DNA from: Lonepinella koalarum
Lineage (GTDB): Bacteria > Pseudomonadota > Gammaproteobacteria > Enterobacterales > Pasteurellaceae
DNA: 64,000 nt
Assembly (NCBI RefSeq): GCF_042926695.1
Contig: NZ_CP170642.1
Span: 1,426,001 to 1,490,000 of the forward strand
Direction: 5' to 3'
The translations under genes were made by a program, and so were the position numbers. Position 1 is the first letter of the stretch, and each line of letters opens with the position of its first letter. Below the pieces are notes generated by a model. It saw nothing but the letters and a program-made list of their open reading frames with translations. It ran no database searches and was not told the DNA's origin. Positions 16,348-25,527 of the stretch are shown one piece after another.

Positions 16348-17613
16348 TTAAGCGAGTGCAACACCACTTAAACCGATAAATAAGCCAGCAATCGTTGCAC
16401 TCATTAAGTTTGCTAAAGATCCCGCGATAACCGCTTTAATGCCTAAACGAGCAATATCACCACGACGATTCGGTGCCATTACACCAAGACCACCGATTAA
16501 AATGGCAATTGAACCAAAGTTGGCAAAACCACATAATGCAAAAGTGATGATCGCTTTGGTTTTATCGGTTAATTGAATCGCACTTTCAGGGCTTAAATAT
16601 TTGGTAAATTCTGAATAACCAACAAATTCATTAATCGCTAATTTAGTCCCGATCATTTGACCCGCGACACCCGCTTCTTCCCAAGGCACACCGATTACCC
16701 AAGCTAACGGTTTAAATATCCAAGAGAAAATCATGCCAAGTGATAAATCACCATAACCGAACCATCCACCAACACCTCCTAAAATACCGTTAATCAAAGC
16801 AATTAAGGCAATAAACGCCACTAACATTGCACCGATATTTAAGGCAAGTTGCATACCTGATGATGCACCTGATGCCGCTGCATCTAAAATATTCGCAGGT
16901 TTTTCTAACTCCACAGCTGACATATCGTCATTAAATTGCTCTGTTTGCGGATATAAAATTTTAGCAAATAATAAACCTGCCGGTGCTGCCATAAAAGATG
17001 CACTAATTAAATAAGGCAACGGCACGCCCATACCAGCATAACCCGCCAATACTGACCCCGCAATAGATGCTAAGCCACCACACATAATGGCAAATAATTC
17101 GGAGTTCGTCATTCTGCTAATATAAGGTCTAACAACTAATGGTGCTTCCGTTTGTCCTACGAAAATATTGGCAGCCGCTGACATAGACTCCGCTTTAGAT
17201 GTGCCTAATAATTTTTGTAACCCACCGCCGATGATTTTAATCACCCATTGCATGACGCCAATATAATAAAGCACAGAAATTAATGCTGAAAAGAAGATAA
17301 TATAAGGTAATACTCGCACGGCAAAAATAAATCCGTCACCACCCATTACTTCAAAAATTTTGTCACTGGCTAAACCACCAAATACAAATTGAATACCATC
17401 AAAGCCATAGTTGATAACTTTTTGTACACCATTTGATAACCAAAGTAACGCATCTCGCCCAGCGGGTACATAAAGAATTAAAGCCCCTAAACCGATTTGG
17501 ATTAATAAGGCACCAAGTACAGTTCTCAAATTAATCGCTCGACGATTATTTGATAACAGGAATGCAATACCTAACAATACTACAATACCTAACAGACTAA
17601 TTAACGATTCCAT
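16348..17613 (-). CDS. nupC: Concentrative nucleoside transporter NupC
   Basis: Inner-membrane H+- or Na+-coupled nucleoside importer (CNT family), 421 residues, slightly longer than E. coli NupC (400). The family segments GQTEAPLVVRPY (substrate site) and the C-terminal EFVGYSEF and FALCGFANFGSIAI motifs are clear. Start ATG has an AGGAGAAAAC RBS. It precedes deoD in the same orientation; in H. influenzae the two are neighbours, as I recall. Here a terminator and the IS605-type element lie between them. Role: supplies nucleosides that DeoD phosphorolyses. Confidence 0.95.
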   Translation of the reverse strand: MESLISLLGIVVLLGIAFLLSNNRRAINLRTVLGALLIQIGLGALILYVPAGRDALLWLSNGVQKVINYGFDGIQFVFGGLASDKIFEVMGGDGFIFAVRVLPYIIFFSALISVLYYIGVMQWVIKIIGGGLQKLLGTSKAESMSAAANIFVGQTEAPLVVRPYISRMTNSELFAIMCGGLASIAGSVLAGYAGMGVPLPYLISASFMAAPAGLLFAKILYPQTEQFNDDMSAVELEKPANILDAAASGASSGMQLALNIGAMLVAFIALIALINGILGGVGGWFGYGDLSLGMIFSWIFKPLAWVIGVPWEEAGVAGQMIGTKLAINEFVGYSEFTKYLSPESAIQLTDKTKAIITFALCGFANFGSIAILIGGLGVMAPNRRGDIARLGIKAVIAGSLANLMSATIAGLFIGLSGVALA

Positions 17614-17749
17614 TTGTTTTCTCCTTTACAGTAAAAATTACTTAATTTTAATCTCTTTTATATTTTTCTGCTATAAGTTATATGTTTAATTTTGTTTTTT
17701 TCTGCATATTTTTTCATTATCATATACCGAATCTCTTTCAGGATATGAT

Positions 17750-18391
17750 ATGAAAACAAAAACATCCCTTTTACCAAGAACAATATGGACTGCCAAACAT
17801 ATTTGGTCGCTAGAAAGCAAGCCCTTGCTTGTTCTATTGTTTACACTTGTCATTATGGGGATTGGTGAAGGTTTAATTTTATCATCAAACCTTGGCTCTG
17901 CACCTTGGACAGTTTTATCACAAGGTATTGCTTTGCAAGGTAATTTTAGTGTAGGCTTGGCATCTTTTATCATCAGCACGATTGTTATGTTGTTTTGGAT
18001 TCCTTTAAAACTCCGTATCGGTATTGGTTCAATCTTCAATGTGATTGTGATTGCGATTTTATTGGGTATCACTGTCGCTTATCTGCCCTATCCCGATAAT
18101 TTAATATGGCAAATAAGTTATTTTTTTAGTGGACTGATTTTATTTGCTATTGGTACAGCATTTTATCTAACCTGCCATTTGGGCGCTGGTCCTAGAGATG
18201 GCTTAATGGTGGGTATTTGTCATCTTTTCCATTGGAAAATTGGTAAAGTCAGAACCACCATTGAAGTTGCCGCCTGTGTGTTAGGTTATTGGCTTGGTGG
18301 GACTGTAGGCATTGGTACATTAATTTATGCACTGGCGGTAGGCTGGATTATACAGGGAACGTTGAGCTTATTTCGTTATTATCATTCGTAA
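17750..18391 (+). CDS. YitT/YczE-like integral membrane protein
   Basis: 213 residues with five to six hydrophobic helices, resembling the YczE/YyaS/YitT family of uncharacterised bacterial membrane proteins. The recognisable features are the two short Gly-rich loops LGSAPWTVLSQG (near residue 50) and LGAGPRDGLMVG (near residue 145), which look like an internal repeat. Function is unknown; the family is thought to be transporter-like. It is divergent from nupC, with 136 bp between starts and no evident operator. No terminator stronger than the downstream single USS is visible. Confidence 0.75.
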   Translation: MKTKTSLLPRTIWTAKHIWSLESKPLLVLLFTLVIMGIGEGLILSSNLGSAPWTVLSQGIALQGNFSVGLASFIISTIVMLFWIPLKLRIGIGSIFNVIVIAILLGITVAYLPYPDNLIWQISYFFSGLILFAIGTAFYLTCHLGAGPRDGLMVGICHLFHWKIGKVRTTIEVAACVLGYWLGGTVGIGTLIYALAVGWIIQGTLSLFRYYHS

Positions 18392-18447
18392 GTAGAGCTT
18401 ATCAATAGCACAAAGTGCGGTAAATTTTTGCTATTTTTTGCTTGCCA

Positions 18448-18476
18448 CCTTGAAAACCACAAAACATCCCTTATTT
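18448..18476 (+). promoter_or_regulatory. Candidate sigma-32 promoter P1 of dnaK
   Basis: CCTTGAAA (18448-18455) and CCCTTATTT (18468-18476) are 12 bp apart, resembling the heat-shock consensus CTTGAAA-N11-16-CCCCATNT. It lies about 200 bp before the dnaK start. Confidence 0.55.
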
Positions 18477-18553
18477 TGTGAATACAATAAAAAAGGTGAA
18501 GTGGCACTGAACTTTTTAACGCTTTTGAAAATTTCAAAAAATTTTTAAAAATA

Positions 18554-18583
18554 CCCTTGAAAAACAAAATGCCAACCACATTT
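18554..18583 (+). promoter_or_regulatory. Candidate sigma-32 promoter P2 of dnaK
   Basis: CCCTTGAAA (18554-18562), a 13-bp spacer, then CCACATTT (18576-18583). The -35 is a perfect heat-shock match and the -10 is weaker. It lies about 90 bp upstream of the dnaK ATG. Confidence 0.6.
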
Positions 18584-18674
18584 TAAATAACAAGCAAGCG
18601 AGCCTATTTATCGTTCTGTCAATAAAAGATGAAAGGCGTTGCGAAAACCAATTCAAACTAGGAGAAAACAAATT

Positions 18675-20576
18675 ATGGGAAAAATTATCGGTATTGACTT
18701 AGGTACTACCAACTCTTGTGTGGCAGTAATGGATGGCGACAAACCACGTGTGATTGAAAATGCGGAAGGGGATCGTACCACCCCGTCAATTATTGCTTAT
18801 ACTAATGATAACGAAACCTTAGTCGGTCAACCTGCTAAACGTCAAGCAGTCACTAATCCGAAAAATACCTTATTCGCGATCAAACGTTTAATTGGTCGTC
18901 GTTTTGAAGACCAAGAAGTACAACGTGATGTGAACATTATGCCATTCAGCATTGTGAAAGCAGACAATGGTGATGCTTGGGTAGATGTAAAAGGTGATAA
19001 ATTAGCGCCTCCACAGATCTCTGCGGAAGTATTGAAAAAAATGAAAAAAACCGCTGAAGATTTCTTGGGCGAAACCGTAACAGAAGCAGTGATTACTGTA
19101 CCAGCTTACTTTAATGATGCACAACGTCAAGCCACTAAAGATGCAGGTCGTATTGCAGGTTTAGATGTAAAACGTATTATCAACGAACCGACTGCGGCAG
19201 CGTTGGCTTACGGTTTAGATAAAGGCAAAGGCAACCAAACTATTGCGGTGTATGACTTAGGTGGTGGTACATTTGACTTGTCTATTATTGAAATTGATGA
19301 GGTTGGTGGCGAGAAAACCTTTGAAGTGTTGGCGACCAACGGCGACACCCATTTGGGCGGTGAAGACTTTGATACTCGAGTAATTAACTATCTTGTAGAC
19401 GAGTTCAAAAAAGATCAAGGCGTGGATTTACGCAACGATCCGTTAGCCATGCAACGGCTAAAAGAAGCGGGCGAAAAAGCCAAAATTGAGCTTTCATCTG
19501 CACAACAAACGGATGTGAATTTGCCGTACATCACTGCCGATGCCACAGGTCCGAAACACTTAAACATTAAATTGACCCGTGCGAAACTTGAAGCCTTGGT
19601 AGAAGATTTAGTGGCTCGTTCTCTTGAACCTGTTAAAGTGGCGTTAAATGATGCAGGCTTGAGTGTGTCTAAAATTGATGATGTGCTGTTAGTGGGTGGT
19701 CAAACTCGTATGCCATTGGTACAACAAAAAGTCGCTGAATTCTTTGGCAAAGAACCACGCAAAGACGTAAACCCAGATGAAGCTGTCGCAGTGGGTGCTG
19801 CAGTACAAGGCGGTGTGTTATCTGGTAATGTGACCGACGTGTTATTATTAGACGTTACCCCGTTATCTTTAGGTATTGAAACCATGGGCGGCGTGATGAC
19901 TAACCTAATTGAGAAAAACACCACGATTCCAACTAAAAAATCGCAAGTGTTCTCCACCGCAGAAGATAACCAAAGTGCAGTGACGATCCATGTGTTGCAA
20001 GGTGAACGTAAACAAGCCTCTGCCAATAAATCCTTGGGGCAATTCAACCTTGAAGGCATTAACCCAGCGCCACGTGGTATGCCGCAAATTGAAGTGACGT
20101 TTGACATTGATGCTGATGGTATTATCCACGTTTCCGCCAAAGATAAAGGCACGGGTAAAGAGCAACAAATCACCATTAAAGCTTCTTCAGGTTTAAGTGA
20201 TGAAGAAATTCAACAAATGGTGCGTGATGCGGAAGCCAACGCCGAAGCAGACCGCAAATTTGAAGAATTAGTGCAAGCTCGCAACCAAGCAGATGCTATT
20301 GTTCACTCTACTCGCAAACAATTAAGCGAAGTAGGCGACAAGCTCTCTGCTGACGACAAAGCCCCAATTGAAAAAGCCTTAGGTGAACTTGAAACTGCGG
20401 CGAAAGGCGAAAACAAAGCAGAAATTGATGCGAAATTGCAAGCGTTAATTCAAGTGTCTGAGAAATTAGTGCAAGCTGGTCAAGCTCAAGCACAGGCAGA
20501 CGCTCAACAAGCTCAAGGTGGAAAACCAAACGATGACGTGGTCGATGCCGAGTTTGAAGAAGTGAAAGATAAATAA
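18675..20576 (+). CDS. dnaK: Chaperone DnaK (Hsp70)
   Basis: Cytoplasmic ATP-dependent chaperone, 633 residues. It starts MGKIIGIDLGTTNSC at the ATG at 18675 with AGGAG eight to twelve bases before it; an upstream in-frame TTG at 18639 has no RBS and would break the conserved N-terminus. ATPase motifs include VPAYFNDAQRQATKDAG, YDLGGGTFDLS and the LLVGGQTRMP loop. The substrate-binding domain follows LLDVTPLSLGIET, and the C-terminal tail ends EEVKDK. It works with DnaJ (20999) and GrpE (not in the window). Two heat-shock-type promoters precede it. A small DUF2798-like gene and a palindromic repeat separate it from dnaJ. Confidence 0.98.
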   Translation: MGKIIGIDLGTTNSCVAVMDGDKPRVIENAEGDRTTPSIIAYTNDNETLVGQPAKRQAVTNPKNTLFAIKRLIGRRFEDQEVQRDVNIMPFSIVKADNGDAWVDVKGDKLAPPQISAEVLKKMKKTAEDFLGETVTEAVITVPAYFNDAQRQATKDAGRIAGLDVKRIINEPTAAALAYGLDKGKGNQTIAVYDLGGGTFDLSIIEIDEVGGEKTFEVLATNGDTHLGGEDFDTRVINYLVDEFKKDQGVDLRNDPLAMQRLKEAGEKAKIELSSAQQTDVNLPYITADATGPKHLNIKLTRAKLEALVEDLVARSLEPVKVALNDAGLSVSKIDDVLLVGGQTRMPLVQQKVAEFFGKEPRKDVNPDEAVAVGAAVQGGVLSGNVTDVLLLDVTPLSLGIETMGGVMTNLIEKNTTIPTKKSQVFSTAEDNQSAVTIHVLQGERKQASANKSLGQFNLEGINPAPRGMPQIEVTFDIDADGIIHVSAKDKGTGKEQQITIKASSGLSDEEIQQMVRDAEANAEADRKFEELVQARNQADAIVHSTRKQLSEVGDKLSADDKAPIEKALGELETAAKGENKAEIDAKLQALIQVSEKLVQAGQAQAQADAQQAQGGKPNDDVVDAEFEEVKDK

Positions 20577-20595
20577 TCTTTCCGTTAACATTGTA

Positions 20596-20616
20596 GGGGC
20601 GTATTGCATACGCCCC
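20596..20616. repeat. Palindrome after dnaK
   Basis: GGGGCGTAT (20596-20604) and ATACGCCCC (20608-20616) form a 9-bp stem with a TGC loop. Only three T residues follow, so it may attenuate dnaK-dnaJ read-through or stabilise the dnaK mRNA rather than terminate fully. Confidence 0.6.
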
Positions 20617-20645
20617 TTTGGTGTATTAGATATTAAATAAAATCC

Positions 20646-20720
20646 GTAAGGGCGGATCTATGTATCCGCCTGTTAAAAATGGAGCGTAATTTTCGGGCGG
20701 ATACATAGATCCGCCCCTAC
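20646..20720. repeat. Palindromic intergenic repeat (REP/MITE-like)
   Basis: Two 25-26-bp arms (20646-20670 and 20695-20720) are near-perfect inverted repeats around a 24-bp AT-rich spacer. Each arm is itself a hairpin (GGCGGAT...ATCCGCC). The core GGCGGATCTATGTATCCGCC is present once in each orientation. It sits inside the dnaK-dnaJ transcription unit. Confidence 0.75.
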
Positions 20721-20746
20721 GCAAAACAAAAAAGAGAAAAAATTAA

Positions 20747-20977
20747 ATGGCAATCAAAAGAAAATGGTTTCGCCTGATTATGGTGACGGCTTCCGTGTTT
20801 GTATTTTCCTTTTGTATTTCATTAGGCATGACCATGGTCAATAACGGCTTTACGCCTGATTTTTTACTGGTTTGGTTACGCAATTGGCTGGTGGCATTTT
20901 GTTTTGCCTTTCCTGCTAGCTGGTTTTTACAACCTGTGATTGCCCATTGGGTACATAAAATTAAATTTAGTGACTAA
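20747..20977 (+). CDS. Small DUF2798-like membrane protein
   Basis: 76 residues with two predicted helices (about 10-30 and 42-62): a basic N-terminus (MAIKRKWFR), then SFCISLGMTMVNNGF and WLVAFCFAFPASWFLQPVI. The layout resembles DUF2798 proteins, which have no known role. It lies between dnaK and dnaJ, 21 bp before dnaJ, and is probably co-transcribed. The ATG follows AAAAAAGAGAAAAA, a modest RBS. Confidence 0.7.
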   Translation: MAIKRKWFRLIMVTASVFVFSFCISLGMTMVNNGFTPDFLLVWLRNWLVAFCFAFPASWFLQPVIAHWVHKIKFSD

Positions 20978-20998
20978 TCTATATGTGAGCAAAACATT

Positions 20999-22129
20999 AT
21001 GGCAAAACGAGATTATTATGAAGTGCTAGGCATTCAAAAAGGGGCGGATGAGAAAGAAATCAAACGTGCCTATAAACGCCTAGCCATGAAATATCACCCC
21101 GACCGAACTAAGGGCGATAAAGACAGCGAAGAAAAATTTAAAGAAATCAACGAAGCCTATGAAATTTTAAGCGATCAAGAAAAACGCGCCGCTTACGATC
21201 AATACGGTCACGCCGCCTTTGAACAAGGTGGATTCGGTGGCGGTGCGGGCGGATTTGGCGGAGGATTTGGTGGTTTCGGTGGATTTGAAGATATTTTCAG
21301 CGAAATGTTCGGTGGCAGTGGCGGTCGTTCTCGGGTGGTGCGTGGTGACGATTTACGTTACGACATTGAAATCACTCTTGAAGAAGCCGTACGCGGCGTG
21401 ACCAAAGATATTCAAATTCGTACCCTAGTACATTGTGATAAATGTGATGGTACTGGTGCGGAAAAAGGATCTAAAGTAGAAACTTGCTCAACCTGTCATG
21501 GACAAGGTCGGGTTCGTCGCCAACAAGGTTTCTTTGTTACCGAAACCACATGCCCTCATTGTCATGGCACAGGCAAGAAAATTGAGAAAACCTGTAAAAC
21601 ATGTCATGGCGATGGGCGTGTGCATAAAACCGAAAGCCTTTCGGTAAAAATTCCTGCCGGTGTGGATACAGGCAATCAATTACGCTTATCTGGCAAAGGG
21701 GCTGCGGGTGAAAATGGGGCACCTGCTGGCGATCTTTATGTTGTCATCCACGTTCAGGATCACCCTATTTTTGAACGTGATGGTAACAATTTATATTGTG
21801 AAGTCCCAATTAGCTTTACCCAAGCCGCCTTGGGTGGTGAAATTGAAGTCCCTACTTTAGAAGGTCGAGCTAAATTAAAAGTGCCAGAAGGCACCCAAAC
21901 GGGCAAAATGTTCCGCATGCGTGGCAAGGGCATTGCCGCTATGCGAAGCGGTTATGCCGGCGATTTAATTTGCAAAATTACCGTAGAAACCCCAGTTTCA
22001 CTCAATGAAGCACAAAAAGAACTACTGCGTAAACTAGAAGACAGCCTAGATGGTCAAGACAAACAACGACCAAAACATTCCAGTTTCTTTGATGGTGTGA
22101 AGAAGTTTTTTGATAATTTAGGTAAATAG
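20999..22129 (+). CDS. dnaJ: Co-chaperone DnaJ (Hsp40)
   Basis: 376 residues. The J-domain carries H33-P34-D35. It is followed by a Gly/Phe-rich linker (about residues 77-105) and four CxxCxGxG zinc motifs (CDKCDGTG, CSTCHGQG, CPHCHGTG, CKTCHGDG), then the C-terminal substrate-binding and dimerisation domain. It stimulates DnaK ATPase and delivers substrates. It starts 21 bp after the small upstream gene and ends at a clear intrinsic terminator. Confidence 0.98.
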   Translation: MAKRDYYEVLGIQKGADEKEIKRAYKRLAMKYHPDRTKGDKDSEEKFKEINEAYEILSDQEKRAAYDQYGHAAFEQGGFGGGAGGFGGGFGGFGGFEDIFSEMFGGSGGRSRVVRGDDLRYDIEITLEEAVRGVTKDIQIRTLVHCDKCDGTGAEKGSKVETCSTCHGQGRVRRQQGFFVTETTCPHCHGTGKKIEKTCKTCHGDGRVHKTESLSVKIPAGVDTGNQLRLSGKGAAGENGAPAGDLYVVIHVQDHPIFERDGNNLYCEVPISFTQAALGGEIEVPTLEGRAKLKVPEGTQTGKMFRMRGKGIAAMRSGYAGDLICKITVETPVSLNEAQKELLRKLEDSLDGQDKQRPKHSSFFDGVKKFFDNLGK

Positions 22130-22132
22130 TGC

Positions 22133-22164
22133 TTACCCCGTACAAAAATGCGGGGTAATTTTTT
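22133..22164 (+). terminator. dnaJ terminator
   Basis: Stem TTACCCCG (22133-22140) with CGGGGTAA (22151-22158), followed by TTTTTT. Confidence 0.88.
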
Positions 22165-22276
22165 CAATTTTTTATTTTTAGGCATTGACTTTAAATTTTT
22201 TTTTACAATAGGGAAGATTTATCAAAATAATCTGTCAAAGCTATTACCCCATGTTTATCCTAAGGAGATCAAAATC

Positions 22277-22678
22277 ATGCACCCCATTATTCAAAAAACC
22301 TTTGGCGGTTTAAATTTCGCTTATTATATTCGCCATTTTCTGTTTGGCTTAATTTTTTATGTGTTATTTCTCTACCAATTTGCACTTCATCCACTACGTT
22401 ATGAGGGGGCTGAAACAGGCTACAGCTACATTTTCATCTTGTGGTTTACCCTTTGCCAATTTCTCTATCCTTATTCTCGCTTTGTGTATGAAAGCGTGAT
22501 GAATTACATTTTGGGCGAAAATGGCTTTTTGGTGAATGCCATATTGATGCTTATTGTTAAATTTTTCACCATGGCAATTTGTTGGATTTTCTCTGTATTT
22601 ATCGCTCCTATCGGCTTGATTTATCTCTATTTTTATCACAGCAAACAAGAAAAACAAGCCCAGCAAGAACAGCAATAA
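22277..22678 (+). CDS. Uncharacterised inner-membrane protein
   Basis: 133 residues with the start at the ATG at 22277, which has the strong RBS TAAGGAG; the frame is open back to 22148 but without a credible start. Hydrophobic segments are at about 22-40, 55-73 and 88-123 (the last may be two helices). The tail HSKQEKQAQQEQQ is hydrophilic and presumably cytoplasmic. No family is recognised. It sits alone between the dnaJ terminator and the multi-hairpin element at 22716. Confidence 0.65.
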   Translation: MHPIIQKTFGGLNFAYYIRHFLFGLIFYVLFLYQFALHPLRYEGAETGYSYIFILWFTLCQFLYPYSRFVYESVMNYILGENGFLVNAILMLIVKFFTMAICWIFSVFIAPIGLIYLYFYHSKQEKQAQQEQQ

Positions 22679-22715
22679 TCTTATCAAGATCCCAAAAATG
22701 CGGTAAAATTACTCA

Positions 22716-22787
22716 CAATCCTTTACAGGATTGTTCGGGGCTTTGCCCACGCCACAAGTGGCGTTCAAAATTCCTATCGGGATTTTG
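22716..22787. repeat. Four-hairpin intergenic element, copy 1
   Basis: Four consecutive hairpins: CAATCCT/AGGATTG (22716-22733, loop TTAC), GGGC/GCCC (22738-22748), ACGCCAC/GTGGCGT (22749-22764) and CAAAATTCC/GGGATTTTG (22766-22787). The whole is flanked by an inverted pair of partial or complete uptake sequences. A diverged copy with compensatory stem changes is at 42962-43035. Confidence 0.75.
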
Positions 22788-22820
22788 TCACCGCACTTTT
22801 TGTTTTTTTAGAGATGGATT

Positions 22821-24002
22821 ATGCTTACTCCAACCCCAACCATTGAAAAACCTTCCAATTTGGTGGCGTTTGCGTTTTTATTGATCGCTTTTTTGACAGG
22901 CATTGCATCGTCTTTTCAATTACCTACATTGAGCCTATTTTTAACGCAAGAAATTCAAGTTTCCCCTGCTATGGTAGGTTACTTCTATGCAATTAATGCG
23001 ATTATCGGTATCGGATTAAGCCAAATACTCGCCAAATATTCCGATAAAATGATCGATCGCCGAAAAGTGATATTATATTGTTGTGTTCTTGCTATCGGTG
23101 GCTGTTTAGTATTCGCTTTTAACCGTAATTATTACTGGTTAATTTTATTGGGTACAACCTTGCTTGGTTTAGGATCATCGGCTAATCCACAATCTTTTGC
23201 CCTAGCTCGGGAATATGCCGACAACACAGGCAAAGAAAGCGTGATGTTTTCCACCATTATGCGAACTCAAATTTCACTGGCGTGGATTGTGGGTCCACCA
23301 CTTTCTTTTAGCATTGCACTAAATTGGGGCTTTGATTGGATGTATTCCATTGCTGGGCTAGCATTTTTATTCTGTGGGTTAATTGCGGTAACCTTGTTGC
23401 CTAAAGTGCCACGTAAAAAAATGGAACAAAATACGCCGTTACAAGCGCCATCGAATAATCAAAAAAGCGTGATTTACCTGTTTATCACCGTCTTTATGAT
23501 TTTTAATTGCAATGGTATGTATTTGATTAATATGCCATTATATATTATCCATGAATTACATTTACCCGCTGAATTAGCTGGTACATTGATGGGAACGGCG
23601 GCAGGATTGGAAATTCCGATCATGTTATTGGGTGGTTATTTAACCCAATATTTCAGTAAAAAAGCATTAATTTTCACCGCACTTTGGGCTGGCTTTTTGT
23701 TTTATCTCGGTTTGCTATTTTTCCAAAATACATGGCAATTAGTCTTACTGCAATTTTTTAATGCTATCTTTATCGGCATTATTGCAACGCTAGGTATGCT
23801 GTATTTTCAAGATTTAATGCCGCGTCAAGCCGGAGCTGCCACAACTTTGTTTAGTAATGCGGCTAAATTAAGTTGGCTGGTCGCCGGTCCAATTGCTGGT
23901 TGGTTGGCTCAATTTTGGCATTATAATACGGTGTTTTACGTATCTTTTTTGATGATTGCGATTGCTATGGTTTGTTTGATGAAAGTGCGGACGGTGAATT
24001 AG
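22821..24002 (+). CDS. Set-type sugar efflux MFS transporter
   Basis: 393 residues and twelve hydrophobic segments. The overall pattern fits the sugar efflux transporter group (SetA/SetB) of the major facilitator superfamily: GLGSSANPQSFALAREYAD, then TIMRTQISLAWIVGPPLSF, with a central loop near residue 205. These pumps export sugars or glycosides such as lactose, glucose analogues or IPTG; the physiological substrate here is unknown. An uptake sequence lies within the gene near 23683. A hairpin element and a USS precede it. Confidence 0.8.
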   Translation: MLTPTPTIEKPSNLVAFAFLLIAFLTGIASSFQLPTLSLFLTQEIQVSPAMVGYFYAINAIIGIGLSQILAKYSDKMIDRRKVILYCCVLAIGGCLVFAFNRNYYWLILLGTTLLGLGSSANPQSFALAREYADNTGKESVMFSTIMRTQISLAWIVGPPLSFSIALNWGFDWMYSIAGLAFLFCGLIAVTLLPKVPRKKMEQNTPLQAPSNNQKSVIYLFITVFMIFNCNGMYLINMPLYIIHELHLPAELAGTLMGTAAGLEIPIMLLGGYLTQYFSKKALIFTALWAGFLFYLGLLFFQNTWQLVLLQFFNAIFIGIIATLGMLYFQDLMPRQAGAATTLFSNAAKLSWLVAGPIAGWLAQFWHYNTVFYVSFLMIAIAMVCLMKVRTVN

Positions 24003-24057
24003 TCAGTCTATGGACAGACACATAGGGTCGTGCTGACAATGAATCAAGAAATTAAAT

Positions 24058-24455
<398 letters not shown>

Positions 24456-24464
24456 AGGGTTCGT

Positions 24465-24470
24465 AGTATA
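24465..24470 (-). promoter_or_regulatory. -10 box of rnpB
   Basis: TATACT on the minus strand, 9 bp before the predicted 5' end of RNase P RNA. No good -35 is seen at 17 bp. Confidence 0.45.
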
Positions 24471-24578
24471 ACGGAATTTTTGCTAGAGTGAAATCAAAAC
24501 TTACGTTAAAATAGCCATCACAATTTCGGGTAAAGAATCGTATCGTTTTTTTACCGCACTTTTTTGTAGGGACAGAAA

Positions 24579-25514
24579 ATGAATCATCTACATTATGCTC
24601 GTGAAACCATTAACATGGCAGAGCAAGCGTTAGATAAATTAAGTCAAACTCTTGATAATACCTTTAATCAGGTGGTGGAATTAATTCTAACATGCGAGGG
24701 GCGTATTGCTATTAGTGGCGTGGGAAAATCAGGGTTAATTGGACAGAAAATTGTTGCTAGTTTAGCATCAACCGGTACACCGAGCTTTTTTTTGCATCCA
24801 ACCGAAGCCTTTCATGGTGATTTAGGTATGTTAAAACCCATTGATGTGGTGATTCTTATTTCTTATAGTGGTGAAAGTGACGAAGTCAATAAACTCATTC
24901 CAAGTTTAAAAAATTTCGGTAATAAAATCATTGCATTGACCAGTAACAAAGATTCAACCTTAGGTAAACACGCTGATTATGTATTAGACATTACCATTGA
25001 ACGTGAAGCCTGCCCGAATAATCTTGCTCCAACAACGTCAGCATTAGTTACTTTAGCTTTAGGCGATGCGCTAACAGTCGCATTAATCTATGCTCGTGAT
25101 TTTAAACCAATAGACTTTGCCAAGTTCCATCCGGGGGGGTCGTTAGGTCGCCGTTTACTTTGTCGCGTGAAAGATCAAATGCAAACTCGCTTACCTATTA
25201 CCCTACTATCGACCAGCTTTACCGACTGTTTGACCATTATGAACGAAGGTCGAATGGGGGTTGCTTTAGTCATGGATAATAATAAATTACAAGGCATTAT
25301 TACGGATGGCGATATTCGCCGTGCATTAACCTCTAATGGCACTGCAACACTGAGTAAAACCGCTCAAGATTTAATGACCAGAAATCCAAAAACTATTCAT
25401 CAGGATGAATTTTTAACCACCGCGGAAACCTTTATGAAAGAGAACAAGATTCACTCTTTAGTGGTTGTTAATGATCAAAATGAAGTGGTTGGTTTAGTGG
25501 AATTTTCAAGTTAA
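24579..25514 (+). CDS. kdsD: Arabinose-5-phosphate isomerase KdsD
   Basis: 311 residues: a SIS sugar-isomerase domain (about 1-180, with GVGKSGLIGQKIVASLASTG and HPTEAFHGDLGM) followed by two CBS domains (about 195-311, ITDGDIRRAL). It converts ribulose-5-phosphate to arabinose-5-phosphate, the first step of Kdo synthesis for lipopolysaccharide. A 13-bp gap to kdsC, which acts later in the same pathway, indicates an operon. A USS precedes the start; the RBS is AGGGA. Confidence 0.95.
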   Translation: MNHLHYARETINMAEQALDKLSQTLDNTFNQVVELILTCEGRIAISGVGKSGLIGQKIVASLASTGTPSFFLHPTEAFHGDLGMLKPIDVVILISYSGESDEVNKLIPSLKNFGNKIIALTSNKDSTLGKHADYVLDITIEREACPNNLAPTTSALVTLALGDALTVALIYARDFKPIDFAKFHPGGSLGRRLLCRVKDQMQTRLPITLLSTSFTDCLTIMNEGRMGVALVMDNNKLQGIITDGDIRRALTSNGTATLSKTAQDLMTRNPKTIHQDEFLTTAETFMKENKIHSLVVVNDQNEVVGLVEFSS

Positions 25515-25527
25515 AACAGGGTTAAAC

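Noticed and set aside
18382..18579. Minus-strand 65-codon frame upstream of dnaK
   Set aside because: It covers the heat-shock promoter region and a USS, with no RBS or similarity.
22148..22276. N-terminal extension of the membrane protein at 22277
   Set aside because: It begins inside the dnaJ terminator; the ATG at 22277 has a strong TAAGGAG.
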